Part shown: piece after piece, positions 1 to 7,930 of the stretch
How positions within the stretch are numbered: position 1 is the stretch's first letter
Layout of the letters: every line of letters starts with the position of its first letter
Assembly (NCBI GenBank): GCA_963704585.1
Contig: OY969919.1
Span: 1,550,001-1,614,000, forward strand
Direction: 5' to 3'
Origin: Bog-756 sp963704585
Lineage (GTDB): Bacteria; Actinomycetota; Acidimicrobiia; Acidimicrobiales; RAAP-2
DNA: 64,000 bases
Made by a program: the position numbers and the translations under genes
The notes under the pieces: model-generated
Databases searched by the model: none
What the model was told of the DNA's origin: nothing
What the model saw: only the letters and a program-made list of their open reading frames with translations

Positions 1-2
1 TC

Positions 3-497
3 ATCCTCGCGACCAAGGCCGGGACGACGTCCGGCCAGCAGCACTTCGAGATCGCCTGGTCGCGCAGCGGCTCGCTCGCAGGACCGTGGAGCGTCGTGGG
101 CCGACCCGCGATCAGCGCCTACGGCGACACCTTCGAGAACTACGAGCTCCTCACCGTCGGCGGCCGATGGCACCTCGTTGCCACGTCGAACACCTTCGAC
201 CAGCCGTGGATCTTCACCCTCGCCGGTGATCCCCTTCGTCCGTCGAGCTGGCTCCACTGGACCGGCGGCCGCGAGCTGCAGGTCCCCGCCGAGGCCTGGA
301 ACACCGGCACCGGCCTCTCGAGCGTGACCTTCGAGCACGCCAATTCCGCCTTCCTCTGCGAGGACACGACGGACGGCGAGGCGTACCTCACCTACGCCGG
401 CAGCCAGGAGCTCACGCGTTTCGGGGGGTGGGGCCACGCCCAGATCGGCATCGCCCGCAGCACGGACCTCGTCCACTGGACGGTGCCCCCGGGCTGA
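3..497 (+). CDS. Glycoside hydrolase-like beta-propeller protein, C-terminal fragment
   Basis: The reading frame is open from the left edge, so the start lies outside the window. The visible 164 residues have the repeating pattern of five-bladed propeller glycosidases (families such as GH32/GH43): several segments of the form 'W ... G ... S.DLVHW', with SRSGSLAGPWSV near the start and ARSTDLVHWTVPPG at the very end. Phrases such as GGRWHLVATSN and GEAYLTYAGS look like blade strands. The catalytic acids would lie upstream and are not seen, so family and substrate cannot be fixed. No signal peptide can be judged. The next gene starts 84 bp downstream. The fold call is moderate and the enzyme activity is inference. 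Confidence 0.5.
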   Translation: MLATKAGTTSGQQHFEIAWSRSGSLAGPWSVVGRPAISAYGDTFENYELLTVGGRWHLVATSNTFDQPWIFTLAGDPLRPSSWLHWTGGRELQVPAEAWNTGTGLSSVTFEHANSAFLCEDTTDGEAYLTYAGSQELTRFGGWGHAQIGIARSTDLVHWTVPPG

Positions 498-581
498 GTC
501 CGGTGCGTCACCCGGGCACGTCCTGTCCACGCGGGGCACACTGTGACGAGATCGACGCGGAGCCGAGCAAGGAGGCAGCCG

Positions 582-1514
582 ATGCCCAGTGCCGACGGCC
601 ACGGGTGGCCGGCGCTGCCACTCGAAGCGTGGCGCGAGACGTGCGACACCCTCCATGCGCACACCCAGGTGCTCGGCAAGCTCGCCGTCGCCCTCGCACC
701 CCCCGAACCGCAGCTGCAGCACGCCGCCCTCCGCCTCACCACCCGCGGCTGGGAGACCGCACCGCTGCCGGCGCCCGACGGCTCGGGATCGCTCGCCGTC
801 GCCCTCGACCTCCGGAGTCACGACGCGGTCGTCGAACACAGTGACGGACGCGTGCGCCGCATTCCGCTCGCACCCGATCGACCGGTCGGCGACATCGCCC
901 GCGCCGTTCTCAACACCGTCGGCGGCTGGGTCGGTCCGATCACGCTCAACCTGCATCCGCAGGAGGTCCCGTGGTCCGTCGAGCTCGACGCGGACACCGA
1001 GCACCACTCCTACGATCCCGGTGCCGTCGAGACCTACTTCGCATGCGCCACACGCGCCGCGCTCGCGCTCGCCGCGATCCGCGCGCCGTACCGTGGACGG
1101 TCGTCTCCGGTCAACGCGTGGTGGGGCACGTTCGACCTCGCCGTCAGCCTCTTCTCGGGTCTGCCGGCCGAGCCGCCGTCGGACGACTTCATCATGCGCA
1201 ACTCCGCCGACGCCCAACAGATCGAGATCGGGTGGTGGCCCGGGGACGCCCGCTACCCCAAGGCGGCCTTCTTCGCGTTCGCCTCACCGGCACCCGATGG
1301 GCTCGAGCAGGTTCGCCTCTCACCGGAGGTGGCGCGGTGGGACACCACCCTCGGCGAGTTCCTGCTCGACTGGGACGACGTCGTCGCCGCGCAGGAGCCG
1401 ATGGCAGCCGCCGTCTCCTTCGGCCGCTCCGCGATCGCCCACGCGTGTGCACTGTGCGGTTGGGACTCCGAGCTCTCGGGCAGCGCGCAGGGCCGGCCGC
1501 CGCCCCTGCACTGA
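582..1514 (+). CDS. DUF5996 family protein
   Basis: This 310-residue protein opens with WPALPLEAWRETCDTLH followed by TQVLGKLAVALAPP. The pairing of this opening with internal WWPGDARYPKAAFFAFASP is typical of the DUF5996 family, whose function is not known. The ATG at 582 is preferred because AAGGAGG lies at 569-575, six bases upstream; an in-frame start at 543 has no such site. No membrane segment or signal peptide is evident, so it is probably cytoplasmic. The following kinase-like gene begins 16 bp after the stop, suggesting co-transcription. The cysteines near the C-terminus (ACALCGW) are the only obvious potential metal or redox residues. Confidence 0.75.
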   Translation: MPSADGHGWPALPLEAWRETCDTLHAHTQVLGKLAVALAPPEPQLQHAALRLTTRGWETAPLPAPDGSGSLAVALDLRSHDAVVEHSDGRVRRIPLAPDRPVGDIARAVLNTVGGWVGPITLNLHPQEVPWSVELDADTEHHSYDPGAVETYFACATRAALALAAIRAPYRGRSSPVNAWWGTFDLAVSLFSGLPAEPPSDDFIMRNSADAQQIEIGWWPGDARYPKAAFFAFASPAPDGLEQVRLSPEVARWDTTLGEFLLDWDDVVAAQEPMAAAVSFGRSAIAHACALCGWDSELSGSAQGRPPPLH

Positions 1515-1530
1515 CCTGGACTCGGGGCCG

Positions 1531-2319
1531 GTGCGCGAACCAGTGCTCGCGCGCGTCGCCGAGCTCGTCGGCCCGATCGGGTCCAGCCACCCGCTCGGCG
1601 GTTCCGCATGGTGGGTCGAGACGGACGACGGGGCTGTCGTCGCGAAGACCGGACCCGGCGTCGGTGACGAGGCAGACGGTCTGCGACGGCTGGGCGCCGT
1701 GGAGAGCGCTCCACCGGTGCCCGCAGTCGTCTACGCCGATCCGGAGCTGCTGGTGACGGTGGCCGTCCCGTCGACAGCGAGATCCCTCGGGCACGACGAG
1801 TCGCTCGGCCGGTCCCTCGCCGCGCTGCATGCGCACCCGCATCCGAGTTGGGGTGGGGGTTCGTCGTGGATCGGCGCGTGCCGCGTCGACCCCGGGCAGG
1901 CGCAGGACGGCGCCTCGTTCTACGCGCGACGTCTGGGCGGTCTCGCAGCGCAGTGCGGCCTCGGAGCCGTCGTCGAGCGCGTCACCGCGCGCCTCCCCGA
2001 CCTCCTCCCGCCGGGCGGTCCCGCGCTCCTCCACGGTGACCTCTGGTGGGGCAACGTCCTTGCGGGCGCCGACGGCCGATCCTGGCTCATCGACCCGTCC
2101 GTACACGGCGGTCACCCTGAGGAGGACCTCGCGATGCTCGCCCTCTTCGGCCCGGTGCCCGACCGCCTGCTCGCCGCGTACCGGGAGGTCACCCCCCTCG
2201 CCGCCGGGTGGGAGGAGCGGGTCGCGCTGTTCCAGCTCTACCCGCTCCTCGTCCACACGGTGCTCTTCGACGGCGGTTACCGCCGACAGGCCGAGTCGGC
2301 CGCCCGGCGCTACGCGTGA
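1531..2319 (+). CDS. Fructosamine kinase family protein
   Basis: The 262-residue protein belongs to the protein kinase-like fold used by fructosamine-3-kinases and aminoglycoside phosphotransferases. The catalytic loop HGDLWWGN lies at about 168-175, with the proposed catalytic D170 and N175. The metal-binding IDPS motif is at 187-190 and is followed by GGHPEEDLA, which is characteristic of the fructosamine kinase family. The family phosphorylates sugar-modified lysines, promoting deglycation; the substrate here is inferred. Start choice is GTG 1531, giving MREPVLARVAELVG, because the frame upstream overlaps the DUF5996 gene. Length is slightly short compared with the usual about 280-290 residues. 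It probably shares a transcript with the gene upstream. Confidence 0.8.
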   Translation: MREPVLARVAELVGPIGSSHPLGGSAWWVETDDGAVVAKTGPGVGDEADGLRRLGAVESAPPVPAVVYADPELLVTVAVPSTARSLGHDESLGRSLAALHAHPHPSWGGGSSWIGACRVDPGQAQDGASFYARRLGGLAAQCGLGAVVERVTARLPDLLPPGGPALLHGDLWWGNVLAGADGRSWLIDPSVHGGHPEEDLAMLALFGPVPDRLLAAYREVTPLAAGWEERVALFQLYPLLVHTVLFDGGYRRQAESAARRYA

Positions 2320-2345
2320 GGTGGGAAGCGACCGGGCCGGTCTGT

Positions 2346-2373
2346 CCCTACGACGCGGCCCCTACGACGCGGC
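2346..2373. repeat. 14-bp perfect tandem duplication at a gene end
   Basis: CCCTACGACGCGGC occurs twice back to back (2346-2359 and 2360-2373). The second copy contains the stop codon of the minus-strand glyoxalase-fold gene, so the duplication sits exactly at its 3' end, between two convergent genes. It may be a replication slippage product. Confidence 0.8.
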
Positions 2374-2802
2374 GCCCTCGGAGCAGTTGAACATCCAGCG
2401 CACGCCGAAGCGGTCGAGCGTGCAGCCCCAGTACGCCCAGGGCATCTCCTGCATGCCGGTCGACTCGCTGCCTCCTTCGCTCAGCGCCGCGTAGAGACGG
2501 TCGGTGTCGGCCTTCGTGTCGGGCTCGAGGTTGACGGTCACGTTGTTGCCGATCCTGAGCTCGTGACCCATCGACTCGAGCATGTCGGTGCCCATGAGCA
2601 CGTGACCTGCGAGGATCGGCAGTTCGATGTGTGCGACGAGCTCCTGCTCGGCGTCGGTGAGCTGTGGACCGTCCGGTCCCGACGGCATGTCGCCCATCCG
2701 AGCAGGCGGGCCGGTGAATTCGGTCCCGAAGACCGAGCGGTAGAACTCGAACGCCTCCTCGGTGTCTCCCATGAAGTTCAGGTACGTGCTGACCCGGCTC
2801 AT
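2362..2802 (-). CDS. VOC/PhnB-like glyoxalase-fold protein
   Basis: This 146-residue protein begins MSRVSTYLNFMGDTEEAFEFYRS, the classic start of PhnB-type members of the vicinal oxygen chelate superfamily. It continues with VAHIELPILAGHVLMGTDM and ends WAYWGCTLDRFGVRWMFN, the usual final strands. The family includes glyoxalases, dioxygenases and antibiotic-binding proteins, and many PhnB-like members have no assigned reaction. The ATG at 2802 follows a GGGAGGT ribosome site. It is convergent with the fructosamine kinase-like gene; a 14-bp tandem duplication overlaps its stop. Function beyond the fold is unknown. Confidence 0.8.
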   Translation of the reverse strand: MSRVSTYLNFMGDTEEAFEFYRSVFGTEFTGPPARMGDMPSGPDGPQLTDAEQELVAHIELPILAGHVLMGTDMLESMGHELRIGNNVTVNLEPDTKADTDRLYAALSEGGSESTGMQEMPWAYWGCTLDRFGVRWMFNCSEGAAS

Positions 2803-2937
2803 CGCGACCTCCCGCTGCTCCTGTCCGGCGGTCGCCGGAACTTCACGGTCATCATCGTCGACGGACGCCGGCGTCGGGACCCATCGGTCGACGACCCGTC
2901 CGTCCATCGGACGGCGACCGGAACCGGGTCGCGGCCC

Positions 2938-2968
2938 TTGACTTGTAGCCGGGTGCAACCCGTACGGT
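2938..2968 (+). promoter_or_regulatory. Candidate MerR-type promoter with 19-bp spacer
   Basis: TTGACT at 2938-2943 and TACGGT at 2963-2968 are separated by 19 bp, longer than the usual 17. The spacer holds GGGTgcaACCC, a short dyad. Over-long spacers containing a dyad are the hallmark of promoters twisted by MerR-family activators. The ATG of the downstream gene lies six bases after the -10, implying a leaderless transcript. Confidence 0.5.
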
Positions 2969-2974
2969 GCCTGC

Positions 2975-3298
2975 ATGGACCGATTGCAGGTGCGGCACAG
3001 CACCACGGACGTCGCGTGCGCGCTCGGCGCGGCCGAGCTCGACCCGAGGATCGCCGAGTGGGGTCGGCTCCGCTCGTCGGCGGAGTCCATCGAGCGGGTC
3101 GAGGAGGGGGCACGGCTCTGGCTCGGGAAGGCCGAGCGCGACAGGGCAGAGCGCCTCGTCCGGCAGGAGGCCGACTGCTGCGGATTCCTCGACTTCGACC
3201 TCGCGCTCGAGTCGGGGCGCCTCCGCCTCGACGTCACCTCCCCGGTCGCCGATGGACAGGCGGTCGCGAGGTCGCTCGCCGGCCTCGACACGCCGTAG
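2975..3298 (+). CDS. Small conserved protein with ADCCGFLDF motif
   Basis: The 107-residue protein has a helical middle (RLRSSAESIERVEEGARLWLGKAERDRAERLVRQEADCC) followed by CCGFLDFDLALESGRLRLDVTSP. I recall related small actinobacterial proteins with an 'AECCPFLDF' signature near metal-resistance genes, but cannot check that here. The adjacent cysteines could bind a soft metal ion; this is inference. The MerR-like promoter immediately upstream fits a metal or redox response. ATG at 2975 appears to be at the transcript start. No MerR gene is visible nearby, so the regulator would have to act in trans. Confidence 0.6.
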   Translation: MDRLQVRHSTTDVACALGAAELDPRIAEWGRLRSSAESIERVEEGARLWLGKAERDRAERLVRQEADCCGFLDFDLALESGRLRLDVTSPVADGQAVARSLAGLDTP

Positions 3299-3446
3299 AG
3301 CGCCCCGGGGCTCCGCGACCGCCCGGCGCGGTGGGTACAGACGTTGCCGCGGTACCCGTCGGCTCGGGGCCGTCCTCGCGCGGGAACCCCGCCCGGAGCA
3401 CCGGACGGCACCCGGACAGCAAGCCGTCACGTCCTCCATTAGTTAG

Positions 3447-3476
3447 TTGACACTTACGTAAGGACTCGATTACAGT
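3447..3476 (+). promoter_or_regulatory. Promoter with palindromic operator of the ArsR gene
   Basis: TTGACA at 3447-3452 and TACAGT at 3471-3476 are 18 bp apart. The spacer contains the perfect 10-bp palindrome CTTACGTAAG at 3453-3462, well placed for autorepression by the dimeric ArsR protein encoded directly downstream. A second ArsR gene at 22.9 kb has CTTGATCAAG at the equivalent place after TTGACA. Confidence 0.6.
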
Positions 3477-3483
3477 TGTGGGT

Positions 3484-3819
3484 GTGGATGCAGCCCTCAA
3501 GGCTCTCGCGGAGCCCCGCCGCAGAGAGATCCTGCGGCTCGTCTGGTCGCAGGAGCTCCCCGCGACCGACATCGCCGAGCGGTTCCGCGACGTCACCCGT
3601 CCGGCGATCTCCCAGCACCTCTCGGTGCTCAAGGACGCCGAGCTCGTGACCGAACGGCGGGACGGGACCCGGCGCCTCTACCGCGCGAACACCGGGACCG
3701 TGGCCGAGTTGCGCGACTTCCTCGACGAGTACTGGACGTCCGGTCTCGAGCGCCTGCGCGACGTGGCCGAGGCCGCCGAGGCGGGCAAGCGACGGGCCCA
3801 TGCCCGGCCGAAGCGCTGA
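3484..3819 (+). CDS. ArsR family transcriptional regulator
   Basis: The 111-residue protein is a winged-helix regulator: LKALAEPRRREILRLVWSQELPATDIAERF, then the recognition region VTRPAISQHLSVLKDAELVTERRDGTRRLYR. The 'SQHLxVLxxAELV' helix and the 'RRLYR' wing are diagnostic. No cysteine metal site (such as CVCDL) is seen, so it is of the non-metal type often paired with AHSA1 or DUF899 proteins. GTG 3484 fits a leaderless start six to eight bases after the -10; GTG 3478 is possible. It ends 89 bp before the DUF899 gene, which is in the same direction and probably co-regulated. Confidence 0.9.
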   Translation: MDAALKALAEPRRREILRLVWSQELPATDIAERFRDVTRPAISQHLSVLKDAELVTERRDGTRRLYRANTGTVAELRDFLDEYWTSGLERLRDVAEAAEAGKRRAHARPKR

Positions 3820-3908
3820 GCGGAACGCAGTCCCGCCGGCCGCCGCCCTCCGGGCACGAATCGACCGACGAACCCTGAACGTGACCGACCGAACGAGGAG
3901 GAGCACCC

Positions 3909-4628
3909 ATGGCGAACCACCGAACCGGCACCCGTGAGGAGTGGCTGGCCGAGCGGCTCGAACTGCTCGCTGCCGAAAAGGAGATGACCCGTCGCAACGA
4001 CGAGGTCGCGAAGCGACGGCGCGAGCTGCCGTGGGTCCGCATCGACGAGCCATACGCCTTCGACACCGAAGAGGGCGAGGCGACCCTCGCCGATCTCTTC
4101 CGCGGTCGCTCCCAGCTCGTGATCTACCACTTCATGTTCGGCCCCGACTGGGAGGAGGGCTGCCCGAGCTGCTCGTCGGTCGCCGACGGCTTCGACGAGA
4201 CCCACCTCCACCTCCAGAACCACGACGTCGCATTCACTGCGGTCTCGCGCGCGCCCCTCGAGAAGCTGCTCGCCTACCGCGACCGCATGGGGTGGTCCTT
4301 TCCCTGGGCGTCCTCGGGGAGGAGTGCCTTCAACTTCGACTTCGACGTCTCCTTCACCGAGGAGTCCGTCGCGAAGGGCGGCTCCTACAACTTCCGGCCG
4401 CTCGAGGGGTCGCAGACCGACCCGGCGAGCCTGCCCTCCGAGCTCCCGGGCATGAGCTCGTTCGCCATGGAGGACGGCGCGGTCCATCACACGTACTCGT
4501 CGTACGCGCGAGGTCTCGATGCGCTCTGGACCATGTGGCAGTGGCTCGACCGCGCGCCACTCGGCCGGAACGAGGGCGACAATTCGTGGTTCCGCCGGCA
4601 CGACCGCTACGAGCACAGCTACCGGTGA
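3909..4628 (+). CDS. DUF899 family thioredoxin-like protein
   Basis: The 239-residue protein carries the family hallmarks RREWLAERLELLAAEKEMTRRNDEV-like N-terminus, PWVRIDEPYAFD, LADLFRGRSQLVIYHFMFGPDWEEGCPSCS and the C-terminal WFRRHDRYEH. DUF899 members have a thioredoxin fold and often sit next to ArsR or AHSA1 genes; their reaction is not established. The GCPSC at about 90-94 resembles a redox CxxC site. AGGAGGAG precedes the ATG. The gene lies directly behind an ArsR regulator, suggesting an ArsR-controlled pair. Cytoplasmic location is inferred because no signal peptide or membrane helix is seen. Confidence 0.88.
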   Translation: MANHRTGTREEWLAERLELLAAEKEMTRRNDEVAKRRRELPWVRIDEPYAFDTEEGEATLADLFRGRSQLVIYHFMFGPDWEEGCPSCSSVADGFDETHLHLQNHDVAFTAVSRAPLEKLLAYRDRMGWSFPWASSGRSAFNFDFDVSFTEESVAKGGSYNFRPLEGSQTDPASLPSELPGMSSFAMEDGAVHHTYSSYARGLDALWTMWQWLDRAPLGRNEGDNSWFRRHDRYEHSYR

Positions 4629-4697
4629 CCGCCCGGCGGGCCCGGGGGGGCCGCGCTCGTGTCCGTCCCGGTCGACGTGTCGTCGATCGCGGATGCG

Positions 4698-5612
4698 TCA
4701 GTGCGCGAGGACCGCGATGCTGACGAGCACGGCGTCGTAGAGGAAGTGGGCGACGATCGGCCTCGTGAGCCGGCCGCGCTTCTGGAACGAGCGGGTGAGG
4801 AAGTAGGCGGCCGGGATCGTGGTCACCACGGCGATGCCGTAGTAGAGGTGGTAGCTCGTGCGCAGCGCCATGCCGAGGACGAGCGCCGAGCCCGGGGTCC
4901 AGCCCAGCTGAGTCAGGCGGGTCATGAGATACCCGTTCATGAGGACCTCCTCCGCGACCGCGGTGACCGCAGAGATCAGGAGTCCCCAGAGCACGTAGTA
5001 GTGCGGCACCGTCCCGACGGGAACGGGGTTGACCAGGCGGTTCTGCGCCCTGACGAACGGTGCGACCGGGATCACGACCGCGATGGCCGCTCCGAAGGAG
5101 GCCGCGGCGATGCCGATCGCCGGACCGACGTCGCTCCGCAGGCCCGGTCGCAGGAGGCCGAGCTGACCCGTGCGCTGGCCCGTGCGCCGGAGGAGCAGGA
5201 GGGCGAGCGGCACCATGCTCGCCGTCGCCAGGTAGGCGAACATCCCGAGGAGCATGTTCCCCAACGAGGAGTTGTCGATGAGGACGGGGAACCGCGTTTC
5301 GGTCGCGCTCCCCGTGAGGTGCTGAACGAGGAGCACGGCCGCCGAGGTGAACCCGGGGAGCACGAAGGCGACCATGACGAAGGCCGTCTCCCATCGGAGG
5401 CTCCGCCGCGTCGGCTCCGCCAGCTCGACCGTGGCGGCCCCCGGCCACACCATGGTGGACGGCAACGCCGCGGCGACAGAGGGCGGATTCACCGATCCGT
5501 AGCCGCCCGCGACGAATGTGTGCTCCGACCAACCGTGACCGCTCCAGTAGCGGTAGGTGTTCGGTGTGCCGGCCGGATCGAGGTACCAACCCTGTGGTGG
5601 CGTCGTCGTCAC
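4698..5612 (-). CDS. CPBP family intramembrane protease with N-terminal DUF2510
   Basis: The 304-residue protein starts with a DUF2510 module (PPQGWYLDPAGTPNTYRYWSGHGWSEHT, residues 5-33), a short Trp-rich domain common at actinobacterial membrane protein N-termini. After a linker come about eight hydrophobic segments. The CPBP (Abi) catalytic motifs are present: EEVLMNGYL at 221-229 (paired glutamates E221/E222), histidine H255 in TSYHLYYG, and AHFLYD at 288-293. These match the type II CAAX prenyl endopeptidase/Rce1-like family. In bacteria such proteins act in immunity, signal release or regulation; the substrate here is unknown. It is divergent from the SDR gene across the 20-bp inverted repeat. 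Confidence 0.85.
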   Translation of the reverse strand: MTTTPPQGWYLDPAGTPNTYRYWSGHGWSEHTFVAGGYGSVNPPSVAAALPSTMVWPGAATVELAEPTRRSLRWETAFVMVAFVLPGFTSAAVLLVQHLTGSATETRFPVLIDNSSLGNMLLGMFAYLATASMVPLALLLLRRTGQRTGQLGLLRPGLRSDVGPAIGIAAASFGAAIAVVIPVAPFVRAQNRLVNPVPVGTVPHYYVLWGLLISAVTAVAEEVLMNGYLMTRLTQLGWTPGSALVLGMALRTSYHLYYGIAVVTTIPAAYFLTRSFQKRGRLTRPIVAHFLYDAVLVSIAVLAH

Positions 5613-5680
5613 GATCCCATCACCGGGTGATCATCGCGCGGCCGGATCGGTCGGCCCGCGACCAGCGCTTTGGTCGACCT

Positions 5681-5730
5681 GTTGACAGCGACTGACATCA
5701 CTCTCTACAGTGATGTCAGTCGCTGTCAAC
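5681..5730. promoter_or_regulatory. Perfect 20-bp inverted repeat over the SDR promoter
   Basis: The arm at 5681-5700 (beginning GTTGACAGCGACTGAC) is matched exactly by its reverse complement at 5711-5730, with a 10-bp spacer. A sigma70-like promoter is embedded in it: TTGACA at 5682-5687, 18 bp, TACAGT at 5706-5711, reading towards the SDR gene. The inner part (TGACATCACT ... AGTGATGTCA) looks like a TetR-type operator. No regulator gene is adjacent. A folding role at RNA level is less likely because much of the repeat lies upstream of the expected transcript start. Confidence 0.8.
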
Positions 5731-5747
5731 CGAAAGGACGTCCGCTC

Positions 5748-6668
5748 ATGCGTGTCTTCGTCACCGGAGCGTCGGGTTGGATCGGATCCGCCGTCGTCCC
5801 AGACCTGCTCGAGGCCGGCCACGACGTCGTGGGGCTCGCCCGGTCGGACACCACGGCGGCGCGGCTCGACGCCGCGGGTGCCGTCGTACGCCGTGGGGAT
5901 CTCGACGATCCCGACGACCTGGCCGACGCCGCTGACCATGCGGACGGCGTCATCCACCTCGCGTTCCAGCACGAGGTGGCGTGGTCGGGCGACTTCGCCA
6001 CCGCCGCGGCCGCGGACCGCCGGGCGGTGGAGGCCATGGGTGCTGCGCTCGCCGGATCCGATCGACCGTTGGTGTCGGCCGGCGGGCTGCTCGGACTCGC
6101 TCCCGGTCGGATCGCCGTCGAGGACGACGGGCTCGTGCCCGGCGAGGCGATTCGCGCCACGCCGCTCGGCTTCCGGGCGGCGACCGCGCTCTACGTCCTC
6201 TCCCTCCGGGGAGTGGGCGTCCGGTCGTCGGTGCTGCGCTTCCCCCCGACGGTCCACGGCGACGGGGACCACGGGTTCCTCGCGACCCTGGTCGACGCGG
6301 CGCGCCGTCACGGTGTCGCCGGGTACGTCGACGACGGCGCCAACCGCTGGCCGGGTGTGCACCGCTCCGACGCAGCCCGACTCGCCCGCCTGGCGCTCGA
6401 ATCCGCGCCCGCGGGCTCGGTCCTCCACGCGGTCGGCGACGAGGGCGTCCCCTTCAAACAGATCGCCGAGGTGATGGGACGCCACCTCGGCGTGCCGACG
6501 AAATCGATCCCGCCGGCCGAGGCCATCGAGCACTTCGGCCATCTCGGACCGGTGGTCTCGATCGACAGCCCGGCGACGGCAGTGACCACACACGCGCTGC
6601 TCGGATGGGAGCCGACCGGTCCGGGACTGCTCGACGACCTCGAAGCCGGCCACTACTTCCGTTCCTGA
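5748..6668 (+). CDS. NAD(P)-dependent SDR/epimerase family protein
   Basis: The 306-residue protein has the extended-SDR Rossmann motif MRVFVTGASGWIGSAV (GxxGxxG at 7-13). DLDDPDDLADAADHADGVIHLAF follows, the segment where such proteins place an acidic residue and then the cofactor-contacting strand. The C-terminal part (GVPFKQIAEVMGRHLGVPTKSI) matches atypical SDR proteins of the NmrA/epimerase type. A clear YxxxK catalytic pair is not obvious (the region reads GFRAATALYVLSLRG), so a binding or reductase role cannot be decided. ATG 5748 has GAAAGGA upstream. The strong inverted repeat over the promoter implies tight control by a dimeric repressor. Confidence 0.8.
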   Translation: MRVFVTGASGWIGSAVVPDLLEAGHDVVGLARSDTTAARLDAAGAVVRRGDLDDPDDLADAADHADGVIHLAFQHEVAWSGDFATAAAADRRAVEAMGAALAGSDRPLVSAGGLLGLAPGRIAVEDDGLVPGEAIRATPLGFRAATALYVLSLRGVGVRSSVLRFPPTVHGDGDHGFLATLVDAARRHGVAGYVDDGANRWPGVHRSDAARLARLALESAPAGSVLHAVGDEGVPFKQIAEVMGRHLGVPTKSIPPAEAIEHFGHLGPVVSIDSPATAVTTHALLGWEPTGPGLLDDLEAGHYFRS

Positions 6669-6787
6669 CGCGGCGGCGATCTGCTCACGTCCCGACTGCG
6701 GCCGCGCCATCGCCGGCTGACGTGCCGCAGCTCGTGCGACGCGCTCGAGACACGCGACGCGCTCGGGAACGTGTGGCTCGCCGCCGA

Positions 6788-7930
6788 TCACTCGGCGACG
6801 GCTTGCAGCGGGAACGTCACGTCGACCGCGAGGCCCCCGTCCTGCCTGGCCCGGATCCGGAGCTCCGCATGGTGCGCGTCGGCGACGGCCCGGACGATGG
6901 CGAGACCGAGCCCGTAACCGTCGGAGTGGAGCCGTCGCGTCCTCGCCGGCCGCATGAACGGCTCGCACAGGTGGCGCACGTCCTCGTCGTCCACGATCGG
7001 ACCCGAGTTGCTCACGGCAACCGTCGAACCGCGACCGCTGTGCGACGTCCGGACCGTCGCCTGCCCACCCGCGACGTTGTGCCGGATCGCATTGTCGAGC
7101 AGGTTGCCGACCAGGATGGACACGAGGCGCCGGTCGCCGATGACGGGCGCAGGCACACAGGACGACTCGAGTCGTACCCCACGCAAGGAGGCTTCGTCCT
7201 CGCGGGAGTGGGCCGCCGCTCGCGCGACGGTCGAGAGGTCGAAGCGCTCCGGGTGCTCGACTCCTCCCTCGCTCTGCGCGAGCGTCAGGAGGTCGTCGAT
7301 CAGTCGCTCCTGGTGTCCACCCAACTCCACGAGCTCCTCGCACACGGCGCGCAGCGATGCCACGGACGCGTGCTGGTCCGCCAGGGCGACCTGGAGCAGC
7401 GCCCGCTCGGCCGTCAGTGGGGTGCGCAGCTCGTGGGACGCGTTGGAGACGAAGTTGCGCTGCGAGGAGAACGACGCTTCGAGCCGGGTGAGGAGGTCGT
7501 CGAGCGTGGCGCCCAGCTCGTTGAGCTCGTCGTAGGGACCATCGATGGCCAGGCGGCGGTGGAGGTTGCTCGCCGAGATCTCCCGGGTCGTCGCCGTGAT
7601 GTCGCGGATGGGACGCATCGTGCGTTCGGCGAGCAACCAGCCGAGCACCGCCGAGAGGGCGGCCAGCACAGCGAGCGCGATGACAGAGAGCACGAGCTGC
7701 TGGTGGAAGTCCGCGCCGCGCTGCGCAACCACGATGGCGCGCCCGGTCGGCAGGTCGACTCTCACGCCCAACGGGACGGCGACCGACCTCGACGACGCGC
7801 GACCGAGGGTATAGGGAATGGCGAGAACGACGAGTCCGAGGAGGAAGAAGATCACCCCGTAGGTCGCGGCCAGGCGCACCTGCAGTCTGCGGCGCGTGTG
7901 GCGGAGGCGCCCCGGACGGACCCGGCTCAT
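6788..7930 (-). CDS. Sensor histidine kinase (HAMP, HisKA, HATPase)
   Basis: The 380-residue protein has two membrane helices (about 24-42 and 79-101) around a short extracytoplasmic loop of about 36 residues. A HAMP domain (RTMRPIRDITATTREISASNLHRRL) follows, then the dimerisation helix FVSNASHELRTPLTAERALL with phospho-acceptor H166. The ATPase domain shows NLLDNAIRHN (N box) and GYGLGLAIV (G2 box). The small loop suggests sensing within or at the membrane, as in kinases linked to ABC exporters. Its ATG overlaps the stop of the response regulator gene upstream by 4 bp, so the two form an operon. The divergent ABC transporter at 8753 is a probable target. Confidence 0.93.
   Translation of the reverse strand: MSRVRPGRLRHTRRRLQVRLAATYGVIFFLLGLVVLAIPYTLGRASSRSVAVPLGVRVDLPTGRAIVVAQRGADFHQQLVLSVIALAVLAALSAVLGWLLAERTMRPIRDITATTREISASNLHRRLAIDGPYDELNELGATLDDLLTRLEASFSSQRNFVSNASHELRTPLTAERALLQVALADQHASVASLRAVCEELVELGGHQERLIDDLLTLAQSEGGVEHPERFDLSTVARAAAHSREDEASLRGVRLESSCVPAPVIGDRRLVSILVGNLLDNAIRHNVAGGQATVRTSHSGRGSTVAVSNSGPIVDDEDVRHLCEPFMRPARTRRLHSDGYGLGLAIVRAVADAHHAELRIRARQDGGLAVDVTFPLQAVAE

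Noticed and set aside
5681..5730. Inverted repeat considered as a transcription terminator
   Set aside because: It lies between two divergent gene starts, contains promoter boxes and has no T tract.
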